Source: Calycina herbarum (lineage: Eukaryota; Ascomycota; Leotiomycetes; Helotiales; Pezizellaceae). Taken from it: DNA of 64,000 nucleotides. This document shows positions 20,049 through 32,814 of the stretch, piece after piece. Below the pieces are notes generated by a model, which saw nothing but the letters and a program-made list of their open reading frames with translations, was not told the DNA's origin and made no database searches. How positions within the stretch are numbered: position 1 is the first letter of the stretch; the number at the start of each line of letters is the position of its first letter. The stretch is from assembly GCA_001414485.1 (NCBI GenBank), contig LLEY01000020.1, forward strand, positions 496,001 through 560,000, read 5' to 3'. The position numbers were made by a program, and so were the translations under genes.

Positions 20049-23000
20049 TTATTTCGCAAATATGCTGCGATAGTACTGGATACTGAGATCAACCGTATGA
20101 TTCAGATATCGATCCTCCGTAAGAGGTAGGCGTAGGACCTTTGGTAGATTCACCTGCTGTTGTTTATTAGCATATGGTTTCGGGGAAAAATGAAGACAAA
20201 ATCAGAACTTACCTGTCCTCTCTTTCCCATGGCCACAATCTTCTTTGCAACAGCCGCGCTGATAGTCTCCACCGCGACTCGCTCCATGAAACTAGGGTGT
20301 CTCTTTTCCAGCACCACTTGAGGAAGACTCTCTAGCAATCTTCCCAGAGCTGGGGTTTGAGCGGCATCCGGTGAGTTGTGTCCTACAATCTGGAGGAAGT
20401 CATGATAAACTCGACCACCGAGGTTCCACTCCGCAATTGACTCCTCTTTCCCTTGAAATCCACCCAGAAGCGTCTGGAGAACATCATAATCAAGCTCGAC
20501 AATGTTCTTAGGTGCAACTTCTCGGGCGAAAGTTCGATGAGCTTCGTTGAAAGACCCGGCTTTAATCAAACACTCCACCTCGGCACGGGAGTCCCGTTCA
20601 ACACTGCGCATGTACAAAGCCTTAGCCTCCCAAATCCAAGAGGAGGGTATCTTGAGTTGCGTTGTCAAGGTCGTAAAGCTTCGACTCTCTTCAGAGCCGA
20701 TGCGTCCAGCAAATCGAGCAAGGTGGTTCTGAATAGATTTGGCTCGAGTATCGGCGTCAGAAAGATGAAGAAGGACAAACACAGCCTCGAGCCAACTACC
20801 TTCATTTGTGAGTTGATATGCGAAAGACAAGGTAATCTCATCGGCTGTGGATTCATTTCTATGACTAACGACATTGGCAGATGTGAGAGCTTGACTGAGT
20901 TGCCAGCTAAGCCGGAAATCGAGTGGTGATAGTTGAGAATTTGCAGGCAGCAGAACTTCTTCCATTGAAGTATCGTGATAGGTGTGTAATTTCAAGAGTC
21001 CCCAAAGAAGATCTTCTCTCTCTCCTTGATCCTTGTCTTTCCATAATGTTGGTACCTTTTCCTCAACGTACCATGGATGTGGCTTGGCGGTCTCCTTGCC
21101 CTGGGCAAGGTCCGTAGTAAAGCTTTCGATGGCATTTTCGAGCGACTCAGTGGCCAGAGTTCCATACCAAAGACGAAGTCCGAAAGCCTGTCGCCAATCG
21201 AGTCCAAATCGTTTTGAGATGATAAATGGATCAATGCGATCCTCGATGGAAACACCCTTCGTGCCATCGCAAACGCAAACATTACCAGCTAGTAGCTCAT
21301 AAAGCGCACGGATTGGCTGACTAAATTCAGAAAGGACTTTTGACTGTTTCCAATCAGAGATTTGTTGCTTGATGTCCTTTCGAATAGATTCTTTCCCGCC
21401 GATGACAGCAATCAAGGTTGCGAGGTGGAAATTCTTGCCTGCGATAAGATGACCACAAGCGTCAGGTACATTGTGGGCAGAGAGGGAGACTATAGCCTTT
21501 TCCTCATTGGACTTGGCGAGACCAATACTTCGGTTCGATGCAGGGGTGACCAACTTTTGCCAGAATGAGGATAACTTGTCTTTTCGAAGACGGTTTGAGA
21601 TGGATGGAACTTCTTTTAACTCTTCTGGGACGACGACATCATCCCATAAAATACTAGCAAGCTCCCAAACAAGTTTCTCGTGCATAGCAGCTGGATCTCG
21701 AGTCGCACGCTGGTCGCAAAACGCGGATAATTTGAAGTTTTCGGGAAGCTTTGCAAATGGGACATTGCTCGAGTCGTCAATTACTGTCAAGCTTTGCTGT
21801 ATTTGCAGATGTTCGGCAGAGTGCTTGGCAAGTTAGCATAAGTTGCTGAGTTCTGAAAGAACCAATCACTTACCTCGTTGGATATCTTAGCAAAACGAAC
21901 GTCTCTGCCCTCGGACACTATCGCTCCTTTTTGAACTGCGACCAAGCCGTTGTTTTCGCGCATTCGACTGGGGGACTTGTTGAATGCTACAGCATCGACC
22001 TGGCTAGCATACACCAAGGTGCCATCGGGCCCCCAGCTCGGTTTTAACGACCCATAAAACTGACGGTCGGCCGCGGTCATGTCTTTCATATCAGTGCCGG
22101 ATGTTTTAGATCTTTTCGCGTATGGCCACTAGGAAAAGAATATTTTAGTAAATGTTTTTATTGATTGCTACATACATGAGCGGGCTCAACAAACGGCCCT
22201 CGTTCATCTTTGCCTACACCATCAAATTATGCACGGAAAGGGACACCAACCTCGAAACCTTTTGCCTTTACAGAAACCTTTGCCGGCTTGATTGGGCTCT
22301 TCGTCTGACCGAATAAAGAATTCATCAAGTCGATGCTTGTAGCAAATCCACGGTCTGGAGCAACTCTCTTAGCTGTTGGCGTAGGCTGAGATTCCAATCG
22401 AGTGTCTTCCTGGAGTTGAATCAAGCTCTTTAAAAGCGCACGATCCTGTTTCTTGGGGCTGACTGTTTTCACCAAGGTGGCCGTCCAGTCGTTACCAGCT
22501 GCGAACTTTTTCATAGGCGTTGCGGCTTTCTGAGAAGCTCTCAGTCTGGCTCTAACCAGTGCATTGTTATCACCATCCACATCATCATAACCATCTTGCG
22601 AGTCCTCATCATCAAGCTCCGCGGTGTTGTCAACCTCAGGATAAGATCCCGCCATCTCTTGATCCACGATGTTGACAGATTCGTCGTCCTGGAAATTGTC
22701 GTCTTGATCCATAGGCTCTTCGACGCCATTTTCCGACCGAGAACCCACGGAGCGCTCATCTAAAAAAGACTCCCCATATGTCTCGTCATGATCTTCCTCC
22801 ATGATCTCATCCTCCACATAATATGGCTGGTCATCAAAAGAACCTGGTAAAACCTTTCTCTTCCTAAACTCAAAGGTATCTTCGGGATCGGATTCGGTAT
22901 GGGTGGCTTGGGAGGTGGATGCGAAAGATTGGTCAAGGTGAGCATGGTTGGTTCTTGGAGTGGGAGTGTCCGGGGCAAGACTTAAAGTGCTTTGTCCAAG

Positions 23001-26000
23001 TTCACTCAAACCCTCACCATCGGTTTCCTCTTCGTCTTCTGGGAAGCCGTAAGTGGTGAAATGCTCTACCGAAAATTCCCAAACGCCCGTATCCTTGTTA
23101 TATGACTTGAAAGTAGTATCGGGAACTCGGGTCAATCGATCGACATGTTTCTTGAATAGTGCGCCAGACTTCTCGGAAGATGGTGTTTTGCCATCCCGCT
23201 TGCGAGGCCAAGAGTTGTATAGGGAAATAGTGGCAGGAACATTGAGGCCGTGGCCCCTTGGGGGCTTCTTGGTGGGGTCCGAATAGACAGTGCAGGAGCG
23301 CGTAGTCAACACTACAATGTTGCCAGGAATGTCATCTAAATTGAAGCGACTCAAATCGACTGGTTTATCAAAGGTGACCTGGCCAATGCCTTCCCTACCG
23401 ACAGTGAAGTTGGATACTTGCGTTCTTGCGCCGTTCTTGTCTAGCTTCAAAAGTTCCTCTTTCGATGGTATCATGAAATACTGTCCAGGTTCTTGGTCTA
23501 CCTGGGGCGTCTTCGAGGAAGAACCAACTGCAGACTCCTCTCTGACCACGGCAAGTTGGTTGTTGGTTGTTTGCTCCATCTCAGGGGAGGTAGTTCCAGA
23601 GGAAGCATTAGAGACCTTGCCATTCGCACCGTTGACACCAGAAGCAGAGGGACGGAGAAGTCCAAGCTCTTCTGAACTAGGGCTTGATCCATTTGTGATG
23701 GTTTTGAGTGGGCTGGAAACGCCAACACCATTGGTAGTACTAGCATCAAAAGAAACACGCTTGTTCTTCAGAATGCCCGTCGAGGGCGTGGTTGTAACTT
23801 GTGGGGCGGTAGGTGGTGTAAATAAATCGTTACGGAGACCTCTGTTGATATTGAGTTTCTTCACGCTACCCGTACTACCATAAGCTCGGGAATTTGAGCT
23901 GGAAGAGAATGCGCCTGGTGCGAGAATACTATCCTCTGGTCCGAAAGTTCGACGAAGACTATTGGTAGAAGCGCTAGTTCTGAGGGTGCTCCGTCCAAAT
24001 GTACCCCCTAAGGTACTTCCACCAAAAGCACCAGGTGTGCTAGAGATGCTTGAAGCACTTCCAGGGGTTCCGTATTGGCTGTATGAGAAACCAAATCCAC
24101 CTGGGCGCTTCTGTGGGGTGGAGAAGCGCGAGGATGATGCTGTGTTCAACTTGTACATTGGGAGGGCGGTTGTTGACTTTCGCTTGACACTGCTAGAAAG
24201 TGGTGTTGCAATAGGTCCTGGATTGTTGACTTGGCTGTTTGCGAGACTACCAAATAAGGAGCCCCCGCCATATGCCGCATTATCGCTGATACCTGCTGTA
24301 AGAGATGTCTGCTGATTTTGCTGGGAGTTTGAGAGAAGCGAATTGCCAAAGGAGCTCTGGTTTTGTTGTGGGTTTTGTTGCGAGTTTCCAAAGCTTCCGA
24401 ACAAACTACCACCTCCCTGTTGAGGCTGAGAAGTACTGCTACCAAAGAGAGTAGTTCCACCAGAGTTTTGATTTTGAGGAGTGTTGAACAATGATGTTGG
24501 TTTTTGTTGATTATTGTTGGCGCCGAGTCCTCCGAAAAGCCCGCCAGAAGTTTGGGGCTGATTGGCATTTTGCTGTCCACCAAAACCACCGAATAGACCA
24601 CTACCAGTGCTAGGTTGTGTAGTAGCAGCGCCACCAAATAATGATGGTCCCGCCGGTTTTGGAGCACCAAAGAGAGAATTTTGTTGTGGTTGAGCCGCAG
24701 CACTGCCAAATAGACCGCCAGTTGCAGCAGGTTGCTGGGCACCACCAAATAGGCCCCCAGAAGCTGGAGTAGTGGTGTTAGTGGCACCGAAAAGACCACC
24801 AGCAGGCTTTGGCTGATTTTGACCGAAGAGGCCTCCTGTTGCTGGTTGCTGGGCACCGCCGAAACCCCCAAATGTGTTTGCTGCTTGGGGTTGTTGTTGT
24901 TGCTGCTGACCGAAGGCGCTGTTTGTGTTTTGTGGTTGCGTGTTGTTAGTGCCACCAAATAGACCTCCTCCAGTTGATCCTGATCCAAAGCCTGAACCTG
25001 AACCAAAACCAGTTGTTGGAGCTGCGGGTTGGGATGCGCCAAAGCTGAATCCAGGTTTGTTTGCTGTGGCCGTATTTCCAAATAAACCACCCCCTGCGCT
25101 GCTAGTGCCAAATCCTCCTGCAGCTGGTGTAGAGCCGAAAGTATTTGTTGTATTGCTGCCTCCGAACATATTGTTGGTTGGCTGTGCTGGAGTTGAACCG
25201 AACATACCACCTGCAGGCTTTGCGGCTCCAAATAATCCTCCCCCGGCTGTTGCAGTATTGGTTCCGAATCCAGTCGAAGCAGGTTGACTGGTGCCAAATG
25301 GAGAGCCCGTAGCTGCGCCTGATCCAAACAAGCCCCCCGTATTGGTATTTGCACCTCCAAACCCAGTAGAGGTAGTATTCGTTGAACCGAAACCACCAAA
25401 GCCAGTATTTGCTCCAAAGGCACCAGCTTGGTTGCTACCATTGCCGTAACGTCGCCCAGCTGTATAATCCGCCAATCTTAACTCGTCTGGAGACCACTTT
25501 TGGTATGGTTGTTGGAAGCAGACATTCTGAAACGAGTTTTGTTGATTGTTGGTGCTGTTAGGCTCCTTTTCAACGAATGGCTGGAAAGGAACGCTCGCAG
25601 TACCCTCGCAGACACCAGTTGTACCTCCCAAAGCTGTAGATGCAGGAGATCCAAAGGCACCTGTAGCTGGCGAAGCACCGAATCCAGAGCCGCTAGCAGC
25701 ACCACCGAATGGGTTTGCAGTGGGGGTTCCAAAGGTTGTAGCTGGTTTGGCGCCGAAAAGACCACCCGTGCTCGCAGCTGGTGTGCCAAAGCCTGTTGAG
25801 GCAGCTGGGGCTTGCCCAAATCCACCACCAAATCCTCCACTAGTCGCAGCCGTATTTCCAAATATGCTACCCGGAGTTGAAGTGTTCGTAGCCCCGAAGG
25901 CTGGCTTCGCCGCGCCAAATCCCGTATTAGATGAGCCAAAGGCACCTGTGATAGACAACGGAGTTAGTGATGGCAATGGCAATGGGTTAACACGCCGTAT

Positions 26001-26496
26001 ATTCCTGTGATTTTTCGGTATGACGATCTGTCGAGGCGGATCCATAACCGTGAGGCGAAGGTAAAACGAGAAAAGGGCAAAGGAAGTACGGAGACGGCGA
26101 GTATTGCTAAGAAAATCAGGGGAGAGTGCAATCGATCGATTCGAACAGACGGCCCAGCGCGCAGTAAATCATGGTAGACGTACCTCCACTGTTCCCGAAG
26201 CCACCAGTACTGCTCCCGAAGAGCCCACCACCTGTTGTATTCGAAGCTCCAAAGCCGGTAGTTGCTGGGGTCGAACCAAAGCCTATGCCGCAGAGAAGAG
26301 GGTTCGAGTAAGTGATCGATTCGCGTTGATGTCTCCAGCGTCCTCACGGTTCACCGGCGGATGTAGAAGCTGAAGGTGTAAAGAAAAAGCTTGACCTACC
26401 TGTATTCGTAGCTGGGGTTGACCCAAATCCACCAAATCCCGTCGATTGGGTGTTGTTGTTCTGGCCGAAGCCGCCAAATCCTCCAAAGCCCGACAT
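20049..26496 (-). CDS. NUP145: Nup98-Nup96 type nucleoporin precursor
   Basis: Seven exons (26496-26400, 26282-26184, 25945-22259, 22213-22176, 22128-21874, 21796-20213, 20156-20049) encode about 1,955 aa. The N-terminal about 950 residues are FG/GLFG repeats, interrupted at about 184-234 by the GLEBS motif for Rae1/Gle2 (NVCFQQPYQKWSPDELRLAD). Next comes the autoproteolytic domain ending SVEHFTTYGFPEDEEE at about residue 1025, where cleavage would fall after HF. The rest is the alpha-helical Nup96/Nup145C domain of the Y-complex (from LPENFKLSAFCDQRATRDPA to YLNHTVDLSIQYYRSIFAK). One transcript thus gives a mobile FG nucleoporin and a scaffold nucleoporin. The first ATG (SGFGGFGGFGQNNN) starts the FG region directly. 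Intron 4 (22258-22214) has a weak GTTTCG donor; it was chosen because only it keeps the AK-GKDERGPFVEPAH frame. Confidence 0.93.
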
Positions 26497-28180
26497 CTTG
26501 ATTACCGTCGCAGCGAAACTGGTGACGGGTGTGAGGTGGTGCTAGATGGAAGATTGCGAGAGGTTTGTCGTATTTGTACAGAAGGAGAAACGCGGACGAC
26601 GCGCTGATAAGGGACGCGCTGACACGTTGAAAGAGTGCGCTCAATGATGACAAGGGATCGCAAACATCATCTGAGTAGAAGGTTTTGAAAGGGTGCGTGC
26701 CTCGATGCGCGAGGATGAAGTTGAGGGTGGAAAAGGTTGTCGGCGACGGGGGACTTTATGAGTCTGGAAGACAGAAATGGGTGTCTGGGGGTGTCGAGGT
26801 TGTTAGCGAAGAACAGCTGGGTGGGGAGCCTTATCAGGCCTTAGGCATACAACCAACCCCTGCACTTTTTCTTGGTGAAGGACTGAAAAGCTGGCTGGGC
26901 AGGTCATGGGACTCGATGCACTTCCTTTTGGTGTAACTTGACACTTTTTACTCACTTTTACCCAGTCTTGCTTAGAGATCAATTGCTGCCTGAGGGAAAG
27001 CACTGGCTATAAATCATTCATAGAAGATTGTTAGTGTCGATGAGTGTTAGGCTTTCTAGGTTGTGACTCTTTTCCTCGTATTATGATGAGGTTCAGGAGC
27101 TCAAGGAGTCGCAGTTGCTGCCTACCAGAATACTGATTGATGATAGGTTCTAGGGAAGCTTCGAAAGGTCAATGGATGTTTCTGTTCTGTTTCTTCCAGA
27201 TGCCAGGTCCCGTCAAATCACACAAGCCAGGTTCCTGTTACTTAAGCCACGCTCCACACATTTCAATTGTGGTCGGTGCCAGTGTCGGTGTGGCCATACT
27301 AAAAAGCGGCATCAGCTACAAGCACAAGAGCTCTGCCTGTTCCCCCTCATTCTATTGTATCAAAAATTACCAGAGATTTAAAGTGTTGTAAGAGGTAACT
27401 TGAAAGAATTGAGAAATCAGTTTACTTGGGAAATAAATGCAATTGTCCTAGGCCTTTTCGCAAAGCACTTACAAAGCTCACTCCAACTCGTTCTTTAGCT
27501 TCAAGATAGCCCAGAAACACTGTATGGAGTATTTCTTACTCAGTTCTACCGCCTAAAAACAATCGAAGTTTCCTCCTTCCGGCTTGCATAAAAGCTATTG
27601 AACCTTTAGAATAATCGGTTTGTAAGCAGGTAGTCAAGGAAGAACGGGTATTACTCTTGATATTCAATGCCGTTTTTTGGTGTTCAAGAGGAGCGAGTAC
27701 TCGTACAAAGTCGAGGAAGTCCAAGGTAGGGAGGGAAGATCAAGTAAGACAAAATTCAACCTTTAATCCACCATCAATCTTTGTTTATCATTATTCATCA
27801 ATCATCATTATTATACACAAATAAATATATAATTGATCTCCATTTAAATCCAAAGTCGATTTCCACTTCTCACCTCTCCGGGTTCTGCCGTGGCTTTTCC
27901 TCACCTCACCCCGGCGCGACTTAAATCGCGTCCACGCGCAAACACCACACCTCCACCCTGTCTCGAGCCTGTAAACATCACCAACCATAATAATCTTGCT
28001 CCCCGCCTGCATCCCTTCGCATATCCAGCAAATCCCAAGCAATCTCTAATACCCCCCAATAACTGGCATTCTCACTCGCCCAGTCCCAATCGCAAATCTA
28101 CCGTGTTGCCGTGGAGAGTACGACAGGAAAGAGAAGGAAGAGGCCCAAGAAGATAGGATAGCAAAACAAAACAAAAACAA
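26497..28180. other. Divergent intergenic region between NUP145 and centrin
   Basis: No gene recognised. A fragment at about 27385-27470 (AAAGAATTGAGAAATCAG, CAATTGTCCTAGGCC, TTCGCAAAGC) matches the 16384-16482 element and is a degenerate copy. The rest should hold both promoters and 5' UTRs. Confidence 0.45.
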
Positions 28181-29094
28181 ATGGCCTCAACAACACAAAC
28201 ACACCCCGCCTTCCCAGCGCGCAACTACTCAAACATCCACAACAAGCTACCCGATCGCAATCGCGAAACGGGAGGAGGAGGGGGTGGAAATGCCTTTGGC
28301 GCACCAACGCGGAACCAGAATCCTGAACTACGCGCGCCGGCGCAGGGAGGTCCTTTGGCGCCCTCGAATTCGCTGCAGAGTATTACGGATGAGCAGCGCG
28401 AGGAGATAAATGAAGCTGTGAGTATTTACTTTCCAGTCTTGATTTTGGGGGAGGAAAGGGATAAATGGGTCGAGGGGAATTCGAGTGATCGCTCCGCTCA
28501 GTTGGTTAGAGCGTGGTGTGAATATTGATCATGTTATGCGAATTCGAAAAGAGAGGCACAGCAAAAGAGAGAGAAAAGAATATACAGTTAATAAAACACC
28601 AAAAACAGTTCGGCCTCTTCGACCTAGACAAAGACCAGCGAATCGACTACCACGAATTCAAAGTGTCCCTCAAAGCCCTCGGCTTCGACCTCCCCAAAGC
28701 GCACATCCTCGACCTCCTCTCCACCCACGGCATCCCCCCCTCCCCTTCACCCCCCAACCAAAATACAACAACCAACATCCGCTCGCAGCATCCCAAACCG
28801 ATTCCCTCCCTCGCACAAACCCCAGGGCGCCTAGTCCTCACACTCCAAGCTTTTCAAACCGTAGCCGCAACATTAATAAGTCAACGCGATCCAAGGGAGG
28901 AGATTCTAAGGGCGTTTAGTCTTTTTGATACCGATGATAAGGGGATAATAAGTATTGATGATCTGAGGAGGGTAGCGAGGGAGTTGGGCGAGGGCCTGGA
29001 TGAGGATGAGTTGGTGGCTATGATTGAGGAGTTTGATCTGGATGGGAAAGGGGGAGTGGGGAGGGAAGAGTTTGTGGGGATTTGTATGGGATGA
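28181..29094 (+). CDS. CDC31: Centrin (Cdc31-type EF-hand protein)
   Basis: Exons 28181-28417 and 28609-29094 join in phase (REEINEA-FGLFDLDKDQ) to give 240 aa. An N-terminal low-complexity extension of about 70 residues precedes the centrin core. EF-hand 1 is DLDKDQRIDYHEF. EF-hand 2 is replaced by a Pro/Asn/Gln-rich insertion around residues 115-145. EF-hand 3 is DTDDKGIISIDDL and EF-hand 4 DLDGKGGVGREEF. The FDLPKAHILDLL and LGEGLDEDELVAMIEEFD helices are centrin-typical. The protein should work at the spindle pole body in half-bridge duplication; centrin also binds mRNA-export and repair factors in yeast. The 191-nt intron (GTGAGT...ACAG) contains a tRNA-like stretch. Confidence 0.9.
28490..28515 (+). 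other. tRNA 5'-half-like sequence in the centrin intron
   Basis: GCTCAGTTGGTTAGAGCG followed by TGGTG is the D-arm and A-box of a eukaryotic tRNA, closest from memory to isoleucine tRNA. A complete cloverleaf is not present: the T-arm position reads GCGAATTCGAAA and no matching acceptor strand is seen. It is a fragment, not a functional tRNA gene. Confidence 0.6.
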
Positions 29095-29707
29095 TGAAGG
29101 CAGTAAAAGAGAGGAAAACAGAGAAAGTGCTGTTGGAAGAAGTGAATGTATCACTTCTCGTCCTGGAATTCATGTTCAATTTCAAAAGTCACGTGTGGCG
29201 AAGAGGACTCGAAGAAGGGCCACACTTCAAGAGACGAGAGAGGAAGAGTAGCTTCTTGAAAGGAAATTTTGTTATGGTCAAACACAAGCGAAGGAGTCAG
29301 GCGCAAAGTTATTGGAATTGAGAAATGGATACTCAAATGAAACGGCCTGGGGAAAAGACAAGCATTGAAGGGATTTATCCATTATATTGACACGAAAAAC
29401 CGCTGTTTAAGATTCTTCTCCAATCTTGATAAGTGTGCCTAAGTAATCATTGCCGCTCGTGAATCGTTTCACTTTTTGCACCGAAAAATCTAAGTTGAAG
29501 AGAAGAGCAAGAGAAAACCCCCTCGCATTAGCCATATCTGAGAAAATAGGGCCCGCTACACATGCCTCTCGGTCCCAGTCCAGCATAAAGAAGAGTATTT
29601 GTTCACGCGCCTGCTCGAAGAAAGGGAATAGCCCGTAGACCATGCATGCTCCATATGAAAAAATCAACAAATGACAAGACACGCAAGTTTTGCTCCTTTA
29701 ACCAAGG
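29095..29707. other. Convergent intergenic region
   Basis: 3' flanks of centrin (plus) and epsin (minus). No gene or repeat recognised. Confidence 0.5.
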
Positions 29708-31509
29708 TTAAAACTGTATCAAATCTCCACCTTGCCCATTTTGGTTTTGTTGTGGTCTGGCTCCAAATGGATTGCTCTGTTGTTGCTGAGCACCAAAGCC
29801 ATTAGACATTCCAGCTGGACCAGTTGCCGCTGGCATTTGACGGCCAGGAGCACCACCGAAAGCACTCGCGTTGCCTCCATATTGTGTCTGGGGCATTCCC
29901 GTGTATTGACTTTGCAGGAATGGGTTAGTCCCAGTTTGTTGTGCAGTCATGCTGTTAAGCCCTGCTCCTGCACTGTTGACAAAAGTTCCTGGTGCTGTGT
30001 GTTGAGCTGGAATACGAAGATCACCAGTATTACCAAAGGTATCCATTCCTTCGCCGCTTGCAAGCAAAGCGTTAAGCTTAGCTTGATGTGGGTCCATTTC
30101 CTTTTGCGGTGGTTTGTACGACGAAATTGGATTAAAGGCAGCAGTCTTTTGCTCTTGTAGTGTTGACAAGGTTGGCTTAACTGGGGTGGTGGTTTGAGGG
30201 CGACTGAATGCTGGCGCAAATGGATTATTAGATCCTGTTGGAGTAGGCATGAGGGGTTGTGCTTGTTGCTGGTTCGTTGCCCAAGGATTGTTGGTGCTCG
30301 CTGGAAGTAGTGGCTCTGGTGCTTGAGGTTGTTGTTGGAATGGACTTGAATTCTGGTATGGATTGAAGCTTGTCTGCTGGGGTTGGATTTGTTGAGCTCC
30401 ATAAGGATCAAAGCCAGTTGGTTGGGGTTGGAATCCGTTTTGTTGAAATCCATTTTGATAACCAGTTGGTTGATTTTGCATACCGGTATACATGTTACCA
30501 AAGCCAGTAGGTTGCTGCTGCATATTCGGGTCAATTGGGTTGCCTGACCAATCGACTTGACCTTGTTGTTGATATCCTTGGTTGAATCCAGTAGGCTGAG
30601 AAGTTTGGGGTGCAGTCTGAATGAGGTCGTCATCAAAGAGAGAAGAAGCATTTTGGTCTTCCAGCTCCCTTCGTCTTAATTCCTCTTCCTCTTTACTCAG
30701 CTTGATGGCTTTGGCGAGGTCATCGTCGTCAGGTTCTCCGGTTTTGCTTTGTCGCTTCTTTCGGTCCTCTTCCTCTTGGTACTTGCTTGCCTCAATTGCC
30801 AATCTATATTCTGCGTCTTCCTCATCAGCTCGTTGGGCTCGGTGGGGGCGAGTTCGACGCTGGTTGTGGGGTTGTTCATATGGTGCCACCGATTCGTCCA
30901 GACCACTAACTCTAGATTTCCAATTTTTCCGGTCGCTTCGCTCAGATCGTAGTCTCTCTTCGTCCAATATTAAAGAGGTCAACTCCTTGGCAGAAACACG
31001 AACTGTTATTTATTAGTCAATACTCCCAACATACTAACACCAAACTCACCGTTTTGTCCAACATCCCGACCATCTTCATCAATGTACTGGAACTCTCTCA
31101 AAGTCTTGATTATGTAGATGTTCTTGTGTGCCCAAGTGACGACCAATTCCGAGCCTTCGTGCAGACAGTAATCCAAAACCTTGAGAGCTTTGAGTACATG
31201 TCGCCAATTCTTGCCTTTATCGTTCAACCGCTTGTCGAGCATATCCATAATCTCGTAAAATTCGTTTGACCTATACCCTCCAATTAGAGAAACTCTTCAA
31301 CAGATCAGGTGGCGCATACGAGTTGAATGTCATCTGAGCAATTTCCCCCATATCCGTTCCCGTTGGACCCCATGGATCGTTGCTGGTTGCTTTTCCAATC
31401 AGTAAAATGCCATAGCTAGGTGCGAGAGATTCCTACCATTCCGAACCTTGACCTGCACACTGGAATAGCCCTTCGTGACATTCTTCACGCTTCTAATAAC
31501 CTTGGACAT
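29708..31509 (-). CDS. ENT1: Epsin (ENTH-domain endocytic adaptor)
   Basis: Four exons (31509-31437, 31389-31320, 31270-31050, 31002-29708) encode 552 aa. The three introns are 47-49 nt and each restores the ENTH sequence (VRN-ATSNDPWGPTG, TFNS-SNEFYEIMDML, DVGQN-VRVSAKELTSL). The ENTH domain (residues about 1-150) binds PtdIns(4,5)P2 through its basic first helix (SKVIRSVKNVTKGYS). Two ubiquitin-interacting motifs follow (AEYRLAIEASKYQEEE and DDLAKAIKLSKEEEELRR), then a long Gln/Pro-rich tail with repeated PTGF/PTGY, several NPF motifs for EH-domain proteins (NPFAPAF, NPFLQSQ, NPFGARP), and a C-terminal GGDLIQF that fits a clathrin-box-like end. It links ubiquitinated cargo, membrane and clathrin during endocytosis. 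ENT1 versus ENT2 cannot be separated here. Confidence 0.93.
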
Positions 31510-32103
31510 GTTTGCGACAGGGTGTCTAGTGATGATCGCACAGCGAAACTATTATATGTATTTGGGATGAGGGTAGACTCGTGGAGGATTCGAGGAATCG
31601 GGTGTATGAACCGGAAGCTCTGAATCACTTCGGCCGGCGATGGGATCGTGGGTCGTGAATCAAATGGCAGCGACGGAGGTGGGCGGAAGAAGGTTATTTG
31701 AAGACGAAGGGTGCGGTTACCGGCTCGCTGCTCCGAAATACAACTACACCTTCTCGTGGTGGTGTTGATGATGAGGGCAGATCAGGAATCGGTTCGCAGA
31801 TTGGCGATGTATGTTTCAATTGTCATAAGAGGCAGAGGCATACTCATTCGGACCCTTGACGTTGTGAATGCTGAGATCGGTTTATGCGACAAGGTGGCTC
31901 AGACAGCTTGGGAAGAGGCCATGATGACGCCTCAGTGGGTTGGTTAGTCAAGAGGTTCACGTGATACACGTAGGCATTGCAGGGGTCTTTGAGAAGCCTG
32001 GAAGGGCAGTGAAAAGGCTTCTACCTATTCATATTATATTGGCAACAAGGCTGTGAATTGGAAAATAACATTCTATTTCTGAGGGTCCTAGCACATTTTC
32101 GGT
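31510..32103. other. Promoter side of epsin
   Basis: No gene recognised. Short frames on the plus strand are antisense readings of the epsin 5' region. Confidence 0.45.
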
Positions 32104-32406
32104 TCACTTAGACGTTGCCACAATTACTCTAAAGACAAGTGCTGAGAAGTCAAGAACTAGTAGTAGACTGACTAGCTTACCAACTGCTGGACAAGAAAAG
32201 CAGCAATAACCAAAGATTAACCCGATAGTTAAGATAATTGAAGTTGATTGTTCCAAAACACCTTGATTGATATTCGAAGTCGTTCCAAGTTTTTGAGATA
32301 ACCATTTAAATTGCTCTAGAAGTTTGGGACAATGAGAGGTATTGTTGCAGTTTTTTCCTGTCCACCGCGAGCGACCCAACCAATGGTGGGTTAGGACTGA
32401 CAGCAC
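32104..32406 (-). other. Uncertain 100-codon membrane-like reading frame
   Basis: The C-terminal half is strongly hydrophobic (SIILTIGLIFGYCCFSCPAV, KLVSLLLVLDFSALVFRVIV) and the N-terminal half has cysteines and basic residues. It is a single frame with an ATG start between epsin and the EngB-like gene. No family or expression support is visible. Confidence 0.25.
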
Positions 32407-32814
32407 TTGTAATTCAAGTTGAGTGGGGATTCCCCGACTTTTATTATGTGGATCCTTGGTTCCATTGTCTGATCCGGTTATTGTTCTGCCATCCTACAAC
32501 TTACAGAGGCGAGAGTGTATTTATTGAGTAGCCCCAATGTATTTTCTCAATCGCCAATTCCCCTCAATCATTTTCGACAAACCACCATGGGGATATATCA
32601 TACAGCTACCCTCCGATTGCTGCCAATCGTGCCCAACAGAGGAGCAAATATCTTACAACCATTCCGCTCTTTCTGCCCAATTCCTATCAAATCAATCCCT
32701 TGGTCTTGGGAAATCGTTTTTGCGTGTCCTTAGTGTGAGCTGATAACAAAACTTTCTGGCAATCTAACCTTGCGGTGTTTCCGAACTCCTAGATCTCAAA
32801 ATTCCGCCCTATCT

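Noticed and set aside
24146..25441. 431-codon minus-strand frame inside the nucleoporin gene
   Set aside because: It is an alternate-frame reading of the FG repeat exon; the composition (Leu/Gln/Val-rich) is a by-product of the repeat.
29947..30651. 234-codon minus-strand frame within epsin
   Set aside because: Shifted reading of the Gln/Pro-rich epsin tail.
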